From Segatella baroniae DSM 16972 = JCM 13447 (GTDB lineage: Bacteria; Bacteroidota; Bacteroidia; Bacteroidales; Bacteroidaceae): a DNA stretch of 64,000 bases. Shown here piece by piece: positions 27,807 to 36,188 of the stretch. Position 1 is the stretch's first letter; each line of letters opens with the position of its first letter. Below the pieces are notes generated by a model. That model did no database searches, was not told the DNA's origin, and was given only the letters and a program-made list of their open reading frames with translations. The position numbers and the translations under genes were made by a program. The stretch spans positions 186,001 through 250,000 of the forward strand of contig NZ_AUFQ01000001.1 in NCBI RefSeq assembly GCF_000426585.1, given 5' to 3'.

Positions 27807-28225
27807 CTGCTCACGTTGAGCAAACGTCTCGGCAAATGACAGCAGATTTGCCGAGGCTTGAGAAATCGCCAAGACAAAACGGGTGTCAAATGCTCAACTT
27901 GAGCAAACACCAAGACAAAACATTTGTTAAATGCTCAACTTGAGCAAACGCCAAGACAAAACATTTGTTAAATGCTCAACTTGAGCAAACGCCAAGACAA
28001 AACATTTGTTAAATGCTCAACTTGAGCAAACGCCAAAGCAAAACATTTGTCAAATGCTCAACTTGAGCAAACGCCAAGACAAAATATTTGTTAAATACTC
28101 AACTTGAGCAAACGCCAAGACAAAACATTTGTTAAATGCTGAACTTCAGCAAATGCCAAGACAAAACATTTGTTGAATGCTGAACTTCAGCAAACGCCAA
28201 AGCAAAACGGATGTTGAATGCCGAA
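27807..28225 (+). repeat. 41-bp repeat array, about ten units
   Basis: Units recur every 41 bp with anchors at 27849, 27890, 27931, 27972, 28013, 28054, 28095, 28136, 28177 and 28218; a diverged unit precedes them near 27807. Most units carry the palindrome TGCTCAACTTGAGCA followed by AACGCCAAGACAAAACATTT. The units at 28136 and 28177 carry TGCTGAACTTCAGCA, changed on both sides so that pairing is kept. The array fills the gap between the convergent prfC and trpG genes. It has no variable spacers and a period not divisible by three, so it is neither CRISPR nor coding. Confidence 0.92.
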
Positions 28226-28286
28226 TGCGATCGTCTGTGATTTCAGACGTCCAGGCAGGATGGCGAGGGCAGGATGGCGCCAACCG

Positions 28287-28850
28287 TCATCCATGCCCCA
28301 GCCAGTTCTCCACCATCTTGGTTCCCAAGGGAGTCAGCACGCTTTCGGGATGGAACTGAATGCCACGCACATCATGTTCACGGTGCCGCAGCGCCATGAT
28401 TTCGCCGTCGTCGCTCATCGCAGTGACCTCCAGGCAGGACGGAAGTTCTTTCCCGTCCACCACCCAGGAGTGATAACGCCCCACGTCCACCCGACGGGGC
28501 AACCCCTCGAACAACGGGTCTGCCTCCAGCGTGATGGGCGTCGCCACGCCATGATACACCTGGGACAGGTTTCGCAACCGACCGCCAAAGACTTCGGCAA
28601 TGGCCTGATGGCCCAGGCACACGCCCAATATCGGCTTCCGACCCGCATAATGCCGAATGACCTCCATGAGCAAACCGGCCTCAGAGGGTATTCCCGGCCC
28701 CGGACTAAGGACCAGCCGGTCGAAAGGCGCCAGGTCGGACAACTGAAAACGATCGTTGCGATAAACGGAAACCTCGACGCCCAAGCCCCTGAACAGGTGG
28801 GCGAGGTTGTACGTGAACGAATCGTAGTTGTCTATAATCGCTGTTTTCAT
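28287..28850 (-). CDS. trpG: Anthranilate synthase component II (glutamine amidotransferase)
   Basis: A 187-residue class I glutamine amidotransferase supplying ammonia to TrpE. The catalytic triad is visible: C78 in LGVCLGHQAI, and H167 with E169 in IQFHPESVL. The start MKTAIIDNYDSFTYNL is typical. PabA-type dual use for folate synthesis is possible, but the operon position supports tryptophan. Its ATG overlaps the trpE stop by four bases, and it is the last gene of the trp operon, with the 41-bp repeat array just downstream. Confidence 0.95.
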   Translation of the reverse strand: MKTAIIDNYDSFTYNLAHLFRGLGVEVSVYRNDRFQLSDLAPFDRLVLSPGPGIPSEAGLLMEVIRHYAGRKPILGVCLGHQAIAEVFGGRLRNLSQVYHGVATPITLEADPLFEGLPRRVDVGRYHSWVVDGKELPSCLEVTAMSDDGEIMALRHREHDVRGIQFHPESVLTPLGTKMVENWLGHG

Positions 28851-30292
28851 AATGCAGAAGCTATTTGAATGGCCCTCACCAAGGCACCAAGTTTATGATT
28901 GCTTTCCTCCAACTCGTAGTTCTCATCGCTCTTGACCACGACGCCCGAACCGGCCTGGAACCACAACTCATGGTTGCGCGAAACGAAGGTGCGGATGACG
29001 ATGGCCTGGTTCAGGTCGCCGTCCAGCCCGATAAAGCCGATGCACCCTCCGTAGGCGCCACGGTTGTGAGGCTCAAGTTCGGAGATGATCTGCATGGCAC
29101 GCACCTTGGGGGCGCCCGACAGCGTGCCGGCGGGGAAGGTGTCGACAAACTCCCTCACCCTGACAGCAATCCTGTCCTCACGGGTGGGGCGGTCGGACAA
29201 CTCCGTAATCGTACCCTGCACCCTCGACACCAGATGGATGACATGGCTGTAGAACTGCATGTCCTTATAGAAGTCTACCTGCACGTCGTGGCAGTTGCGG
29301 CTCAGGTCGTTGCGTGCCAAATCCACCAACATCACGTGTTCGGCATTCTCCTTGGGGTCGTTGCGCAGAAATTCGGCATTCGCCTTGTCCTCTTCCAGGT
29401 TGCCGGTGCGCGGAGTCGTGCCCGCGATGGGATCGATGAAAGCCCGGTCGCCCACCACCCGATTGTGCGTCTCCGGGCTGGAGCCGAAGATTCTGAAACC
29501 GCCGAAGTCGAAGTAGAACAGATAGGGCGAGGGATTGACGGCCCGCAAGGCACGGTACAACTTGAAGTCGTCGCCCTCATATTTCTGCACGAAACGCCGG
29601 CTGACGACCACCTGGAACACGTCGCCACGCATGCAGTGGGCCACGCAACGGCGGATGTTGGCCTTATGCTGTTCGTCGGTCAGCGTGGAAAACGCCTCTC
29701 CGAGCGGACTGAAACCATAAGTGCGGCCCACCGGCTTGGCGATTTGCTTCAGGATGGCCTCCACGCCTGCGGCGTCAGCGTCGGCCGTCAGCGTCACAAT
29801 CTGCATCGTATTGTTGAAATGGTCGAACACGATGAGGTCACGATAAAGGATGTAGAGAATGTCGGGGGCGTCGTTTTCCTCCATCGTCGAGTCCACGACG
29901 GCTATGTCTTCAAAATACCTGACGGCATTGAACGATGTGTAGCCATACAAGCCGCAATACTCGCTGCCTTCGCCCGTGACGTGGAAGCCTGCGATGAAGT
30001 CGGTCAGGGCGTGGGCCACCTCCTCCTTGGCCTCTCCCTTGCGGGCCGTCGAAAGCAGCTTGCGCTCCTCCCTGCCGTCGGGCCATTTCATGACGATTTC
30101 CCCATGTCCCACCCGAATGGAGGCCAAAGGATGGGTGCCGATGAACGAGCGGGCGTTGTCGTTGCCGTGATAATCGGAACTCTCCAGCAATGCCGACTGG
30201 GGATAAAGGTCGCGCAACTGCATGTAGACGCCCACGGGCGTATAGAGGTCGGCCAGCATTTTCCTCGTCTGGGTCGTATAGTTGTATTCCAT
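28847..30292 (-). CDS. trpE: Anthranilate synthase component I
   Basis: A 481-residue chorismate-using enzyme making anthranilate with TrpG. The C-terminal chorismate-binding domain is complete: VFQVVVSRRF, FGGFRIFGSSPETHNRV, IAGTTPRTGNLEEDKA, MLVDLARNDLSRNCHDVQVD, SRVQGTI, FPAGTLSGAPKVRAMQIISE, RGAYGGCIGF. The N-terminal domain, which in the family carries the tryptophan feedback site, includes LESSDYHGNDNARSFIG. Length is normal. Confidence 0.96.
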   Translation of the reverse strand: MEYNYTTQTRKMLADLYTPVGVYMQLRDLYPQSALLESSDYHGNDNARSFIGTHPLASIRVGHGEIVMKWPDGREERKLLSTARKGEAKEEVAHALTDFIAGFHVTGEGSEYCGLYGYTSFNAVRYFEDIAVVDSTMEENDAPDILYILYRDLIVFDHFNNTMQIVTLTADADAAGVEAILKQIAKPVGRTYGFSPLGEAFSTLTDEQHKANIRRCVAHCMRGDVFQVVVSRRFVQKYEGDDFKLYRALRAVNPSPYLFYFDFGGFRIFGSSPETHNRVVGDRAFIDPIAGTTPRTGNLEEDKANAEFLRNDPKENAEHVMLVDLARNDLSRNCHDVQVDFYKDMQFYSHVIHLVSRVQGTITELSDRPTREDRIAVRVREFVDTFPAGTLSGAPKVRAMQIISELEPHNRGAYGGCIGFIGLDGDLNQAIVIRTFVSRNHELWFQAGSGVVVKSDENYELEESNHKLGALVRAIQIASAL

Positions 30293-30325
30293 GTGATGTA
30301 GTGGATAAATTCAGAAACGAATGGT

Positions 30326-31528
30326 TCAAAACTCGCCGTACTCCCCGGCCAGCGCCTTGTTCTTCAAGAACGTCTCGACGTCCTTGTCGCCGCGGCCGCT
30401 CACCGTCAGCACCACGACATCGTCCGGCTCGAACTTCATCTTGGCCAATGCCGCAACGGCATGCGCGCTTTCGATGGCGGGGATGACACCTTCCATGCGC
30501 GTCAGTTCATAGCCGGCATAGATGGCTTCGTCGTCGTTGATGGCCAGAATGTTCGTGCGGCCGCTCCGAGCCAGCTGGGCGTGCATGGGGCCGATTCCGG
30601 GATAGTCGAGCCCGGCGCTGATTGTGAAGGCCTCCTTGATTTGTCCGTCATCGGTCTGCATGACGAGTGTGCGCGACCCATGGATGATACCCTCGGTGCC
30701 GCAGTGCATGGTGGCCGCCGTGTAGTCGGTGTCGATGCCGTGGCCACCGGCCTCGGCCAGATAGATTCCGACCCGTTCGTCCTCGATGTAATGGTAGATG
30801 GTGCCGGCCGCATTGCTGCCGCCTCCCACGCACGCCACCAGGTAATCGGGATAGTCGCGTCCCACCTGCTCTTGCAACTGCCACTTGATTTCCTCGGAAA
30901 TGACACTCTGCATGCGTGCCACGATGTCGGGATAAGGATGCGGCCCCATGGTGGACCCGACGATATAGAACGTGTCCTGCGGATGGCTGCACCAATCGCG
31001 TATGGCCTGCGAGCAGGCGTCGCTCAGCGTCATGTTGCCCGTCGTGACCGGATGGACTGTGGCCCCCAACATGCGCATGCGCTCCACGTTGACATGCTGC
31101 CGCTCCACATCGGTGGCTCCCATGAAGATTTCGCACTGCATGCCCATCAGGGCGCAGACCGTGGCCGTGGCCACGCCGTGCTGTCCGGCTCCGGTCTCGG
31201 CGATGACGCGGGTCTTGCCCATCTGCCGGGCCATCAGTATCTGACCGATGGTGTTGTTGATCTTATGCGCGCCCGTGTGGTTCAGGTCTTCCCGCTTCAG
31301 GTAAAGCCGACAGCCATACTTCTCGCCCATGCGACGGGCGTGGTACAGCGGCGAAGGCCGTCCCACATAGTCCTTCAGCAGTTGATGATACTCCTTCTTG
31401 AACGACTCGCTCTCGATGATTGGCAGATAAGCCTGCTGCAAATCCGTCACGCATTTATACAGGATTTCAGGAACGTAGGCTCCGCCGAAGCTGCCGTAAA
31501 ATCCGTTTTCGTCTGGTTGATTTCCCAT
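30326..31528 (-). CDS. trpB: Tryptophan synthase beta chain
   Basis: A 400-residue PLP enzyme joining indole and serine to make tryptophan. The PLP lysine is K89 in NHTGAHKINNTIGQ, and the phosphate-binding loop CVGGGSNAAGT and the start FYGSFGGAYVPEIL are as in TrpB1. It starts five bases after the trpA stop, and its product forms the alpha2-beta2 complex with TrpA. The next gene, trpE, begins 33 bases downstream. Confidence 0.97.
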   Translation of the reverse strand: MGNQPDENGFYGSFGGAYVPEILYKCVTDLQQAYLPIIESESFKKEYHQLLKDYVGRPSPLYHARRMGEKYGCRLYLKREDLNHTGAHKINNTIGQILMARQMGKTRVIAETGAGQHGVATATVCALMGMQCEIFMGATDVERQHVNVERMRMLGATVHPVTTGNMTLSDACSQAIRDWCSHPQDTFYIVGSTMGPHPYPDIVARMQSVISEEIKWQLQEQVGRDYPDYLVACVGGGSNAAGTIYHYIEDERVGIYLAEAGGHGIDTDYTAATMHCGTEGIIHGSRTLVMQTDDGQIKEAFTISAGLDYPGIGPMHAQLARSGRTNILAINDDEAIYAGYELTRMEGVIPAIESAHAVAALAKMKFEPDDVVVLTVSGRGDKDVETFLKNKALAGEYGEF

Positions 31529-31532
31529 TATC

Positions 31533-32309
31533 TTATTGTTTTAACGCATTAAATAACTCATCCATTGCCCGTTCGGGATCGCCCGTTTCATTGAGCAAGG
31601 TAACAAACTTGCTGCCGATGATGACACCCGCCGCGTGGGCCCGCGCCGACTCCAGCGTCTGCCGGTTGCTGATACCGAAGCCTATCATGCGCGGATTGCG
31701 CAGCTGCATGGCGTCGATTCGCTCGAAATAGGCCAACTTGGCGTCGCCGAACGACTGTTGGGCACCCGTGATGCCGGCCGAGCTGACCATATAGACAAAA
31801 CCGTCGGTATGGTCGTCGATAAAGCGGATGCGCTCTTCCGACGTCTCGGGCGTTATCATCATGATGACCCGAATGTCGTAACGGTCGGCCACGGGCTTCA
31901 CCACCTCGAGGTAATCCTGGAAAGGCAGGTCGGGAATGATGCAGCCGCTGACGCCGCACTCCACACAACGGGCGAAGAAAGGCTCCACGCCATAGTGCAT
32001 GATGACATTGAGATAGCCCATCAGCACCAGCGGTATCCGCACGTCGTCCTTGACGGCCCGCAGCTGCGAGAAGAGCAGATCGAGCGTCATGCCGTTGCGC
32101 AGGGCCACGGTGCCGGCACCCTGGATGACTGGGCCGTCGGCCAAGGGGTCGCTGAAAGGTATGCCCACCTCGATCATCGAGACGCCGCGACGCTGCAACG
32201 TCGTGATGACGGCCCCCGTGAGGTCGAGCGTCGGGCAACCGGCGCAGAAATACAGTGACAAGAGTTTTCGGTCATGACGTTCCGAAAACAACTGGTTGAT
32301 CTTATTCAT
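31533..32309 (-). CDS. trpA: Tryptophan synthase alpha chain
   Basis: A 258-residue TIM-barrel enzyme releasing indole from indole-3-glycerol phosphate. The catalytic Glu is in MIEVGIPFSDPLADGPVIQG, with a catalytic Asp in CIIPDLPFQDY; ISNRQTLESARAHAAGVIIG forms the phosphate site. The ATG at 32309 gives the normal N-terminus (MNKINQLFSE); the longer frame begins inside trpF and is rejected. TrpA and TrpB genes are five bases apart. Confidence 0.95.
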   Translation of the reverse strand: MNKINQLFSERHDRKLLSLYFCAGCPTLDLTGAVITTLQRRGVSMIEVGIPFSDPLADGPVIQGAGTVALRNGMTLDLLFSQLRAVKDDVRIPLVLMGYLNVIMHYGVEPFFARCVECGVSGCIIPDLPFQDYLEVVKPVADRYDIRVIMMITPETSEERIRFIDDHTDGFVYMVSSAGITGAQQSFGDAKLAYFERIDAMQLRNPRMIGFGISNRQTLESARAHAAGVIIGSKFVTLLNETGDPERAMDELFNALKQ

Positions 32310-32319
32310 ATCGTTCTGT

Positions 32320-33021
32320 TTACTGACGATTATTGGCGGGAACGAAACCCATTTCGTGCAAGAACGTGCGCAACAGGGCCACATCCTTCACGCCGGGGGC
32401 CGTCTCGAACCTGGAGTTGAGGTCTATGCCCGCCATCCCGGGATGGTGGAAAGCCTTCAGACGCGCCACGTCGTCAGGCCCGATTCCACCGCTCAACAGG
32501 AACGGCGTGTGGCCTTCATAGTGCCGCAGCACCGACCAGTCGAAATGTTTGCCGCTGCCCCCTGCAAGCGGCGTCTTCGTGTCGAACAGGAAAAAGTCCA
32601 CTTCGCCTTCATAGTCGCCGCACCGCGCCAAGTCGGACGCGTCGCGAACGGGCAACGCCTTGATGATTTTGATTTCCGGTTGTATGTCCGGTATGAGGGT
32701 GGCCTTCAGGTTTCGAATCATCGTGATCGTCTCGTCGCCGTGCAACTGCACATAGTCGAGGTGGTAATTGTACACGCGTGTGACGATGTTCTGCACCGTG
32801 TCGTCGACAAAGACACCCACGCGGCGGGGTGAACGGCCCATGCCGGCGGCGGAGGCAAGCGAAGCCTCGGCCCGGTCGGGCAAGAGGCCCATGCCACTCG
32901 GCGTCATGGGCACGTAGCGTCTGCTCCGTGGCCAGAAGATAAAGCCCAACATGTCGACACCAAGGTCGGCGACAGCATGGATGTTATCGGCATTGCGCAT
33001 GCCGCAAACTTTCACAATCAT
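32320..33021 (-). CDS. trpF: Phosphoribosylanthranilate isomerase
   Basis: A 233-residue TIM-barrel isomerase. The catalytic Cys is in IVKVCGMRNADNI at the N-terminus and the Asp in FFLFDTKTPLAGGSGKHFDW; LLSGGIGPDDVARL and GIDLNSRFETAPGVKD form the phosphate site. It is separate from trpC, unlike the fused enterobacterial enzyme. Its start overlaps the trpC stop by four bases. Confidence 0.95.
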   Translation of the reverse strand: MIVKVCGMRNADNIHAVADLGVDMLGFIFWPRSRRYVPMTPSGMGLLPDRAEASLASAAGMGRSPRRVGVFVDDTVQNIVTRVYNYHLDYVQLHGDETITMIRNLKATLIPDIQPEIKIIKALPVRDASDLARCGDYEGEVDFFLFDTKTPLAGGSGKHFDWSVLRHYEGHTPFLLSGGIGPDDVARLKAFHHPGMAGIDLNSRFETAPGVKDVALLRTFLHEMGFVPANNRQ

Positions 33022-33806
33022 GTCAAATCGGTTATAAATTGAGACAAAGCCAGGGCCGGGTCGGCCGCTTTCATGAAATATTCGCCCATGAGGAAGCCGC
33101 TGAATCCGGCTTCGCGCAGTGCCTTCACGGTCCGCGCGTCATGGAGTCCGCTCTCGCTGACACGGCACAGGCCGGCAGGCAGGCGGTCGGCCAAGAGGAA
33201 CGACTGGTTGACATCGGTGACGAAGGTGCCCAAATGGCGGTTGTTGACGCCCACCATGTCGGGTTCGGCGTCGACGTAATCAAGCTCGCGCTCGTCGTGC
33301 AGTTCGAGCAGAACCTCCAACTTCAGCTGACGGGCCAGCCCGACGAAGCGCGTACACTCCTCCTTGCTCAGGCAGGCGGCGATGAGCAGCACGGCCGAAG
33401 CGCCGCAATATTTGGCCTGGAAAAGCTGATATTCGTCGATGACGAAATTCTTGTAAAGCACCGGCAGGCCGAGTCCGGCGGCTCGGGCCTGCTGAACAAA
33501 CTCGTCGTAGCCGCCGAAATAATGTGTGTCGGTCAGAATGCTGACCGCCGTCGCACCACCCCGCTGATAGCCCAGCGTGATGTCGGCCGCCTTGGCGTCC
33601 TGATGAATCCAGCCCAACGAGGGGCTCTTGCGCTTGAACTCGGCTATCAGACCGGTGGGCGACTGCCTCAACCGGCGCGACATGGAGGACGTCTCATCGT
33701 CAAGACGCGGGCGGACAAGTTCCCACAGCTGGTGCATCGGAACGTACATCTGCCGTTCGGCAATCTCCTGCCGCTTGTAGGCTACGATTTCTTCGAGTAT
33801 ATCCAT
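33018..33806 (-). CDS. trpC: Indole-3-glycerol phosphate synthase
   Basis: A 262-residue enzyme that closes the indole ring. Characteristic parts are MDILEEIVAYKRQEIAERQ, LIAEFKRKSPSLGWI (catalytic Lys), SILTDTHYFGG, LYKNFVIDEYQ, VLLIAACLS, EVLLELHDERELD and VGVNNRHLGTF. A TTG nine bases upstream is in frame, but the ATG at 33806 gives the family start. It follows trpD after 39 bases. Confidence 0.95.
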   Translation of the reverse strand: MDILEEIVAYKRQEIAERQMYVPMHQLWELVRPRLDDETSSMSRRLRQSPTGLIAEFKRKSPSLGWIHQDAKAADITLGYQRGGATAVSILTDTHYFGGYDEFVQQARAAGLGLPVLYKNFVIDEYQLFQAKYCGASAVLLIAACLSKEECTRFVGLARQLKLEVLLELHDERELDYVDAEPDMVGVNNRHLGTFVTDVNQSFLLADRLPAGLCRVSESGLHDARTVKALREAGFSGFLMGEYFMKAADPALALSQFITDLT

Positions 33807-33845
33807 AACGATCAATGAGAATTGAGAAAAGATGAACGATTGGTG

Positions 33846-34850
33846 TCAGGAGTTGATTTCAACAAACCGACGGAACGTGCGGAGGGCACTGCCGCTGTCG
33901 ATACTCTCGCGGGCGATGGCGATACACTCCTCGATGGTCTTGCGTCCCCGCTCCAACACCTGGATGGCAAAACCCGCATTGGCGAGCACGATGTTCTTCT
34001 GGGCCGGCAAGGCACGGTTTTCCAACACGGCGTCGAAGATGTCCTTGGCTTCTTCCTCGGTGGCCCCACCCCGCAACTCGTCGGGCCGTGCAATGTCGAA
34101 CCCAAGGTCGGACGGCGCGAACACCTTCTCGTAGGTGTTGGTCGACACCTTGAAGTCGCCGGTCAGCGATATTTCGTCGTAGCCGTCAATGCTGTTGACA
34201 ATGCCGTAATCAATCCCAATGCGCTGATACACCTGGCTGTAGAGCCTCATCTGGTCGAGCGTTGCCGTCCCGAGCAACTGGCATTGGGGCTTGGAGGGAT
34301 TGATGATGGGCCCCAGAAGATTGAAGAATGTGGGGAAAGGCAGTGCCTTCCGGATGGGGCCGACAAACTTCATCGCCTTGGCAAACAGCTGGGCATGAAG
34401 ATAGACAATGCCGGCCTCGTTGATGGAACGGTTCAACTTGGAAAGGTCGTCGGTAAACATGACGCCGTGATTGCGGATGACATTGCTGGCCCCACTGACG
34501 CTCGTGGCGGCATAGTTTCCATGCTTGGCCACCTTGTAGCCGGCCCCGGCGATGACAAAGCAGGCTGTCGTCGAAATGTTGAACGTGTTCTTCCGGTCGC
34601 CACCCGTCCCCACGACGTCGATGTAACGGTCGCAATCCAAGGGGACAGGAACGCCGGTGGCCAGGATTCCGTCACGAAAACCAAGAAGTTCGTCGACCGA
34701 AATGCCACGCATCTGGATGGCGGTGAGCAGCGCCGTGATTTCCGTATCGGAGAACTGCTGCTCCGTGATACCGACCAGGATGGACTTCGTTTCTTCACGG
34801 GTGAGCATCTCGTGGTTCATGATTCTTGAAAAAACTTCTTTTGTATTCAT
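33846..34850 (-). CDS. trpD: Anthranilate phosphoribosyltransferase
   Basis: A 334-residue enzyme transferring phosphoribose from PRPP to anthranilate. Family parts are ALLTAIQMRGISVDEL, VDVVGTGGDRKNTFNISTTA, YKVAKHGNYAATSVSGASNV, RKALPFPTFFNLLGPIINPS and KVFAPSDLGFD. It is the first gene of the trp operon, directly behind the leader-peptide attenuator (34887-35081). Beginning with trpD instead of trpB or trpE is unusual; see the operon-order finding. Confidence 0.96.
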   Translation of the reverse strand: MNTKEVFSRIMNHEMLTREETKSILVGITEQQFSDTEITALLTAIQMRGISVDELLGFRDGILATGVPVPLDCDRYIDVVGTGGDRKNTFNISTTACFVIAGAGYKVAKHGNYAATSVSGASNVIRNHGVMFTDDLSKLNRSINEAGIVYLHAQLFAKAMKFVGPIRKALPFPTFFNLLGPIINPSKPQCQLLGTATLDQMRLYSQVYQRIGIDYGIVNSIDGYDEISLTGDFKVSTNTYEKVFAPSDLGFDIARPDELRGGATEEEAKDIFDAVLENRALPAQKNIVLANAGFAIQVLERGRKTIEECIAIARESIDSGSALRTFRRFVEINS

Positions 34851-34886
34851 AAGCTTTCGTATTGAATGATTTGTTCAAAGACAGGA

Positions 34887-34924
34887 GAAATAAAACGAGG
34901 CCTGTCGCAAGTGCGGCAGGCCTC
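34887..34924 (-). terminator. trp attenuator terminator hairpin
   Basis: GAGGCCTG (34897-34904) pairs with CAGGCCTC (34917-34924), extended by four more pairs including one G-T, around a 4-base loop. On the minus strand the stem is followed by GTTTTATTT. It stands between the leader peptide and trpD. Confidence 0.85.
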
Positions 34925-34961
34925 TATCTATGGTGCGGATGAATACCAACACACGGCTTCG

Positions 34962-35024
34962 CTACTCACGACTTTCCAATCTTGAGTTGCGCCACCACCA
35001 TGATGTTGTCTGATTCATGTTCAT
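34962..35024 (-). CDS. trpL: trp operon leader peptide (20 residues, Trp-Trp-Trp)
   Basis: The ORF reads MNMNQTTSWWWRNSRLESRE, with three consecutive Trp codons at positions 9-11. It lies 21 bases after the expected start site of the trp promoter and 38 bases before the attenuator hairpin. Three tandem Trp codons ahead of a terminator and a full trp operon are the classical layout of ribosome-mediated attenuation: with scarce charged tRNA-Trp the ribosome stalls and the terminator should not form. A competing pairing (ATGGTG over the Trp codons with CACCAT near 34930) is visible. A second in-frame ATG two codons later could also serve as start. Confidence 0.88.
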   Translation of the reverse strand: MNMNQTTSWWWRNSRLESRE

Positions 35025-35050
35025 CTTGTCCGTGATTTGATCTTCGGATG

Positions 35051-35081
35051 CAAATATACTGCTTTTCTTTAATCTGACAAA
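35051..35081 (-). promoter_or_regulatory. trp operon promoter
   Basis: On the minus strand TTTG (35081-35078), 19 bases, then TATATTTG (35058-35051): a full match to the Bacteroidota promoter. The start site is expected near 35045. Confidence 0.85.
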
Positions 35082-35237
35082 TGTTTCCTTATGTTTTTTG
35101 AGAAAAATCTTCCATTTCATAATCACACGCCCTCCTATGCTTCTATCCGCGCATGATGATTTCAACAAAAGACCAACGAAAAAGTCGAGAAGGCGACCGG
35201 TACAAACGACAAAAGAGTAAAATATTAGGTAAAAATT
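35082..35237. other. Non-coding spacer between trp and ECF promoters
   Basis: The region between the divergent trp and ECF promoters is A/T-rich. I see no gene, hairpin of note or repeat in it. Confidence 0.5.
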
Positions 35238-35269
35238 TGTGAATGAAGATAATAATAATTACCTTTGCT
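35238..35269 (+). promoter_or_regulatory. Promoter of the ECF sigma gene
   Basis: TTTG (35238-35241), 20 bases, TACCTTTG (35262-35269). It predicts a 5' leader of about 280 nt that contains a 22-bp repeat array. Confidence 0.75.
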
Positions 35270-35314
35270 TTACGTTACAATGCCTTGCAAGGGATTCACC
35301 GGCCGACGGCCGCG

Positions 35315-35422
35315 TTGCAAAAGCAGGCCTTTCGGGCGGCGAAAGCTACCCTTTCGGCTTGCAAAAGCAGGCCTTTCGACATGTGAAAGGGCTGCTTTGA
35401 GCGGCGAAAAGCCATCCTTTTG
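35315..35422 (+). repeat. 22-bp repeat array in the sigma-factor leader
   Basis: Five units with an AAAGN5-6CTTT-type inverted motif start at exact 22-base steps; the G of AAAG is at 35323, 35345, 35367, 35389 and 35411. Units 1 and 3 share TTGCAAAAGCAGGCCTTTCG; the others vary between the conserved ends. The array lies inside the predicted untranslated leader, about 130 bases before the start codon. Confidence 0.8.
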
Positions 35423-35553
35423 GAAAACAGGGGAACGGCAGCGGGGACACGGCGACGGACCGGGGCAAGGCCGCAGACATTTTTTTATTCACATCCTAAC
35501 AAAGAAAACGCCTATCGAGACACCTCTACGCAAAGAAACTACACATCGAGGAA

Positions 35554-36147
35554 ATGAAGAATCTTGAAGGAATGACCGACGAGGAGTTGGCTCTGCGCTA
35601 CATCGAAGGTGACAACAAGGCTTTTGACTTGCTGTTGGAACGCAACCAGACAAAACTGTTCTCTTACATCATGTTCGTGGTACGCGACCACAACTTGGCC
35701 GACGACATCTTCCAGGAGACGTTCGTCAAGGTCATCAGCACGCTGCAGCAAGGCCGCTACACCGTCAATGGCAAGTTTTCGGCGTGGATCATGCGGATTG
35801 CCCACAACATCATCATGGACAATTTCAGGCTGGCGAAGGTGGAGAAAATCGTAGATACGGACGGACATGAACTGGAACAGCTCAAGACAAGCGAGGTGTT
35901 GACCGATTGCGTCGAGCAGGTGTTCGTAAACACACAGGTGATGAACGACGTGAAAAACATCATGGAACAGTTGCCCGCGCCACAGCGCGAGGTGGTCTAC
36001 ATGCGTTTTTACCAGCAGTTGTCGTTCAAGGAAATCGCCGAACTGACCAATGTCAGTATCAACACGTCGCTGGGACGGATGCGCTACGCCATCCTCAACA
36101 TGCGCCGGATGGTGAGGGACAACCGCATCCATCTACAGGTGGAATAG
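35554..36147 (+). CDS. ECF-type RNA polymerase sigma factor
   Basis: A 197-residue sigma-70-family protein. Region 2 (about 15-90) includes FDLLLERNQTKLFSYIMFVV, DDIFQETFVKVIST and FSAWIMRIAHNIIMDNFR. Region 4 (about 130-190) has LPAPQREVVYMRFYQQLSFK, EIAELTNVSINTSLGRMRYA and ILNMRR. It should direct transcription of a specific gene set. No anti-sigma gene adjoins it, unlike the ECF/anti-sigma pairs linked to SusC/D, so its control may lie in the long leader or elsewhere. The start at 35554 has no strong ribosome-binding site, only a GAGG-like run (35549-35552). Confidence 0.92.
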   Translation: MKNLEGMTDEELALRYIEGDNKAFDLLLERNQTKLFSYIMFVVRDHNLADDIFQETFVKVISTLQQGRYTVNGKFSAWIMRIAHNIIMDNFRLAKVEKIVDTDGHELEQLKTSEVLTDCVEQVFVNTQVMNDVKNIMEQLPAPQREVVYMRFYQQLSFKEIAELTNVSINTSLGRMRYAILNMRRMVRDNRIHLQVE

Positions 36148-36188
36148 ACACGCCGCACACCGCGGTGAAGAACGCGAACAAACGAATG

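Noticed and set aside
27807..28225. Possible CRISPR array
   Set aside because: The whole 41-bp unit is repeated; there are no unique spacers and no cas genes nearby.
28865..30301. 478-codon plus-strand open frame opposite trpE
   Set aside because: It mirrors trpE, a complete and well-recognised gene, and has the low-complexity Val/Gly/His composition of antisense frames.
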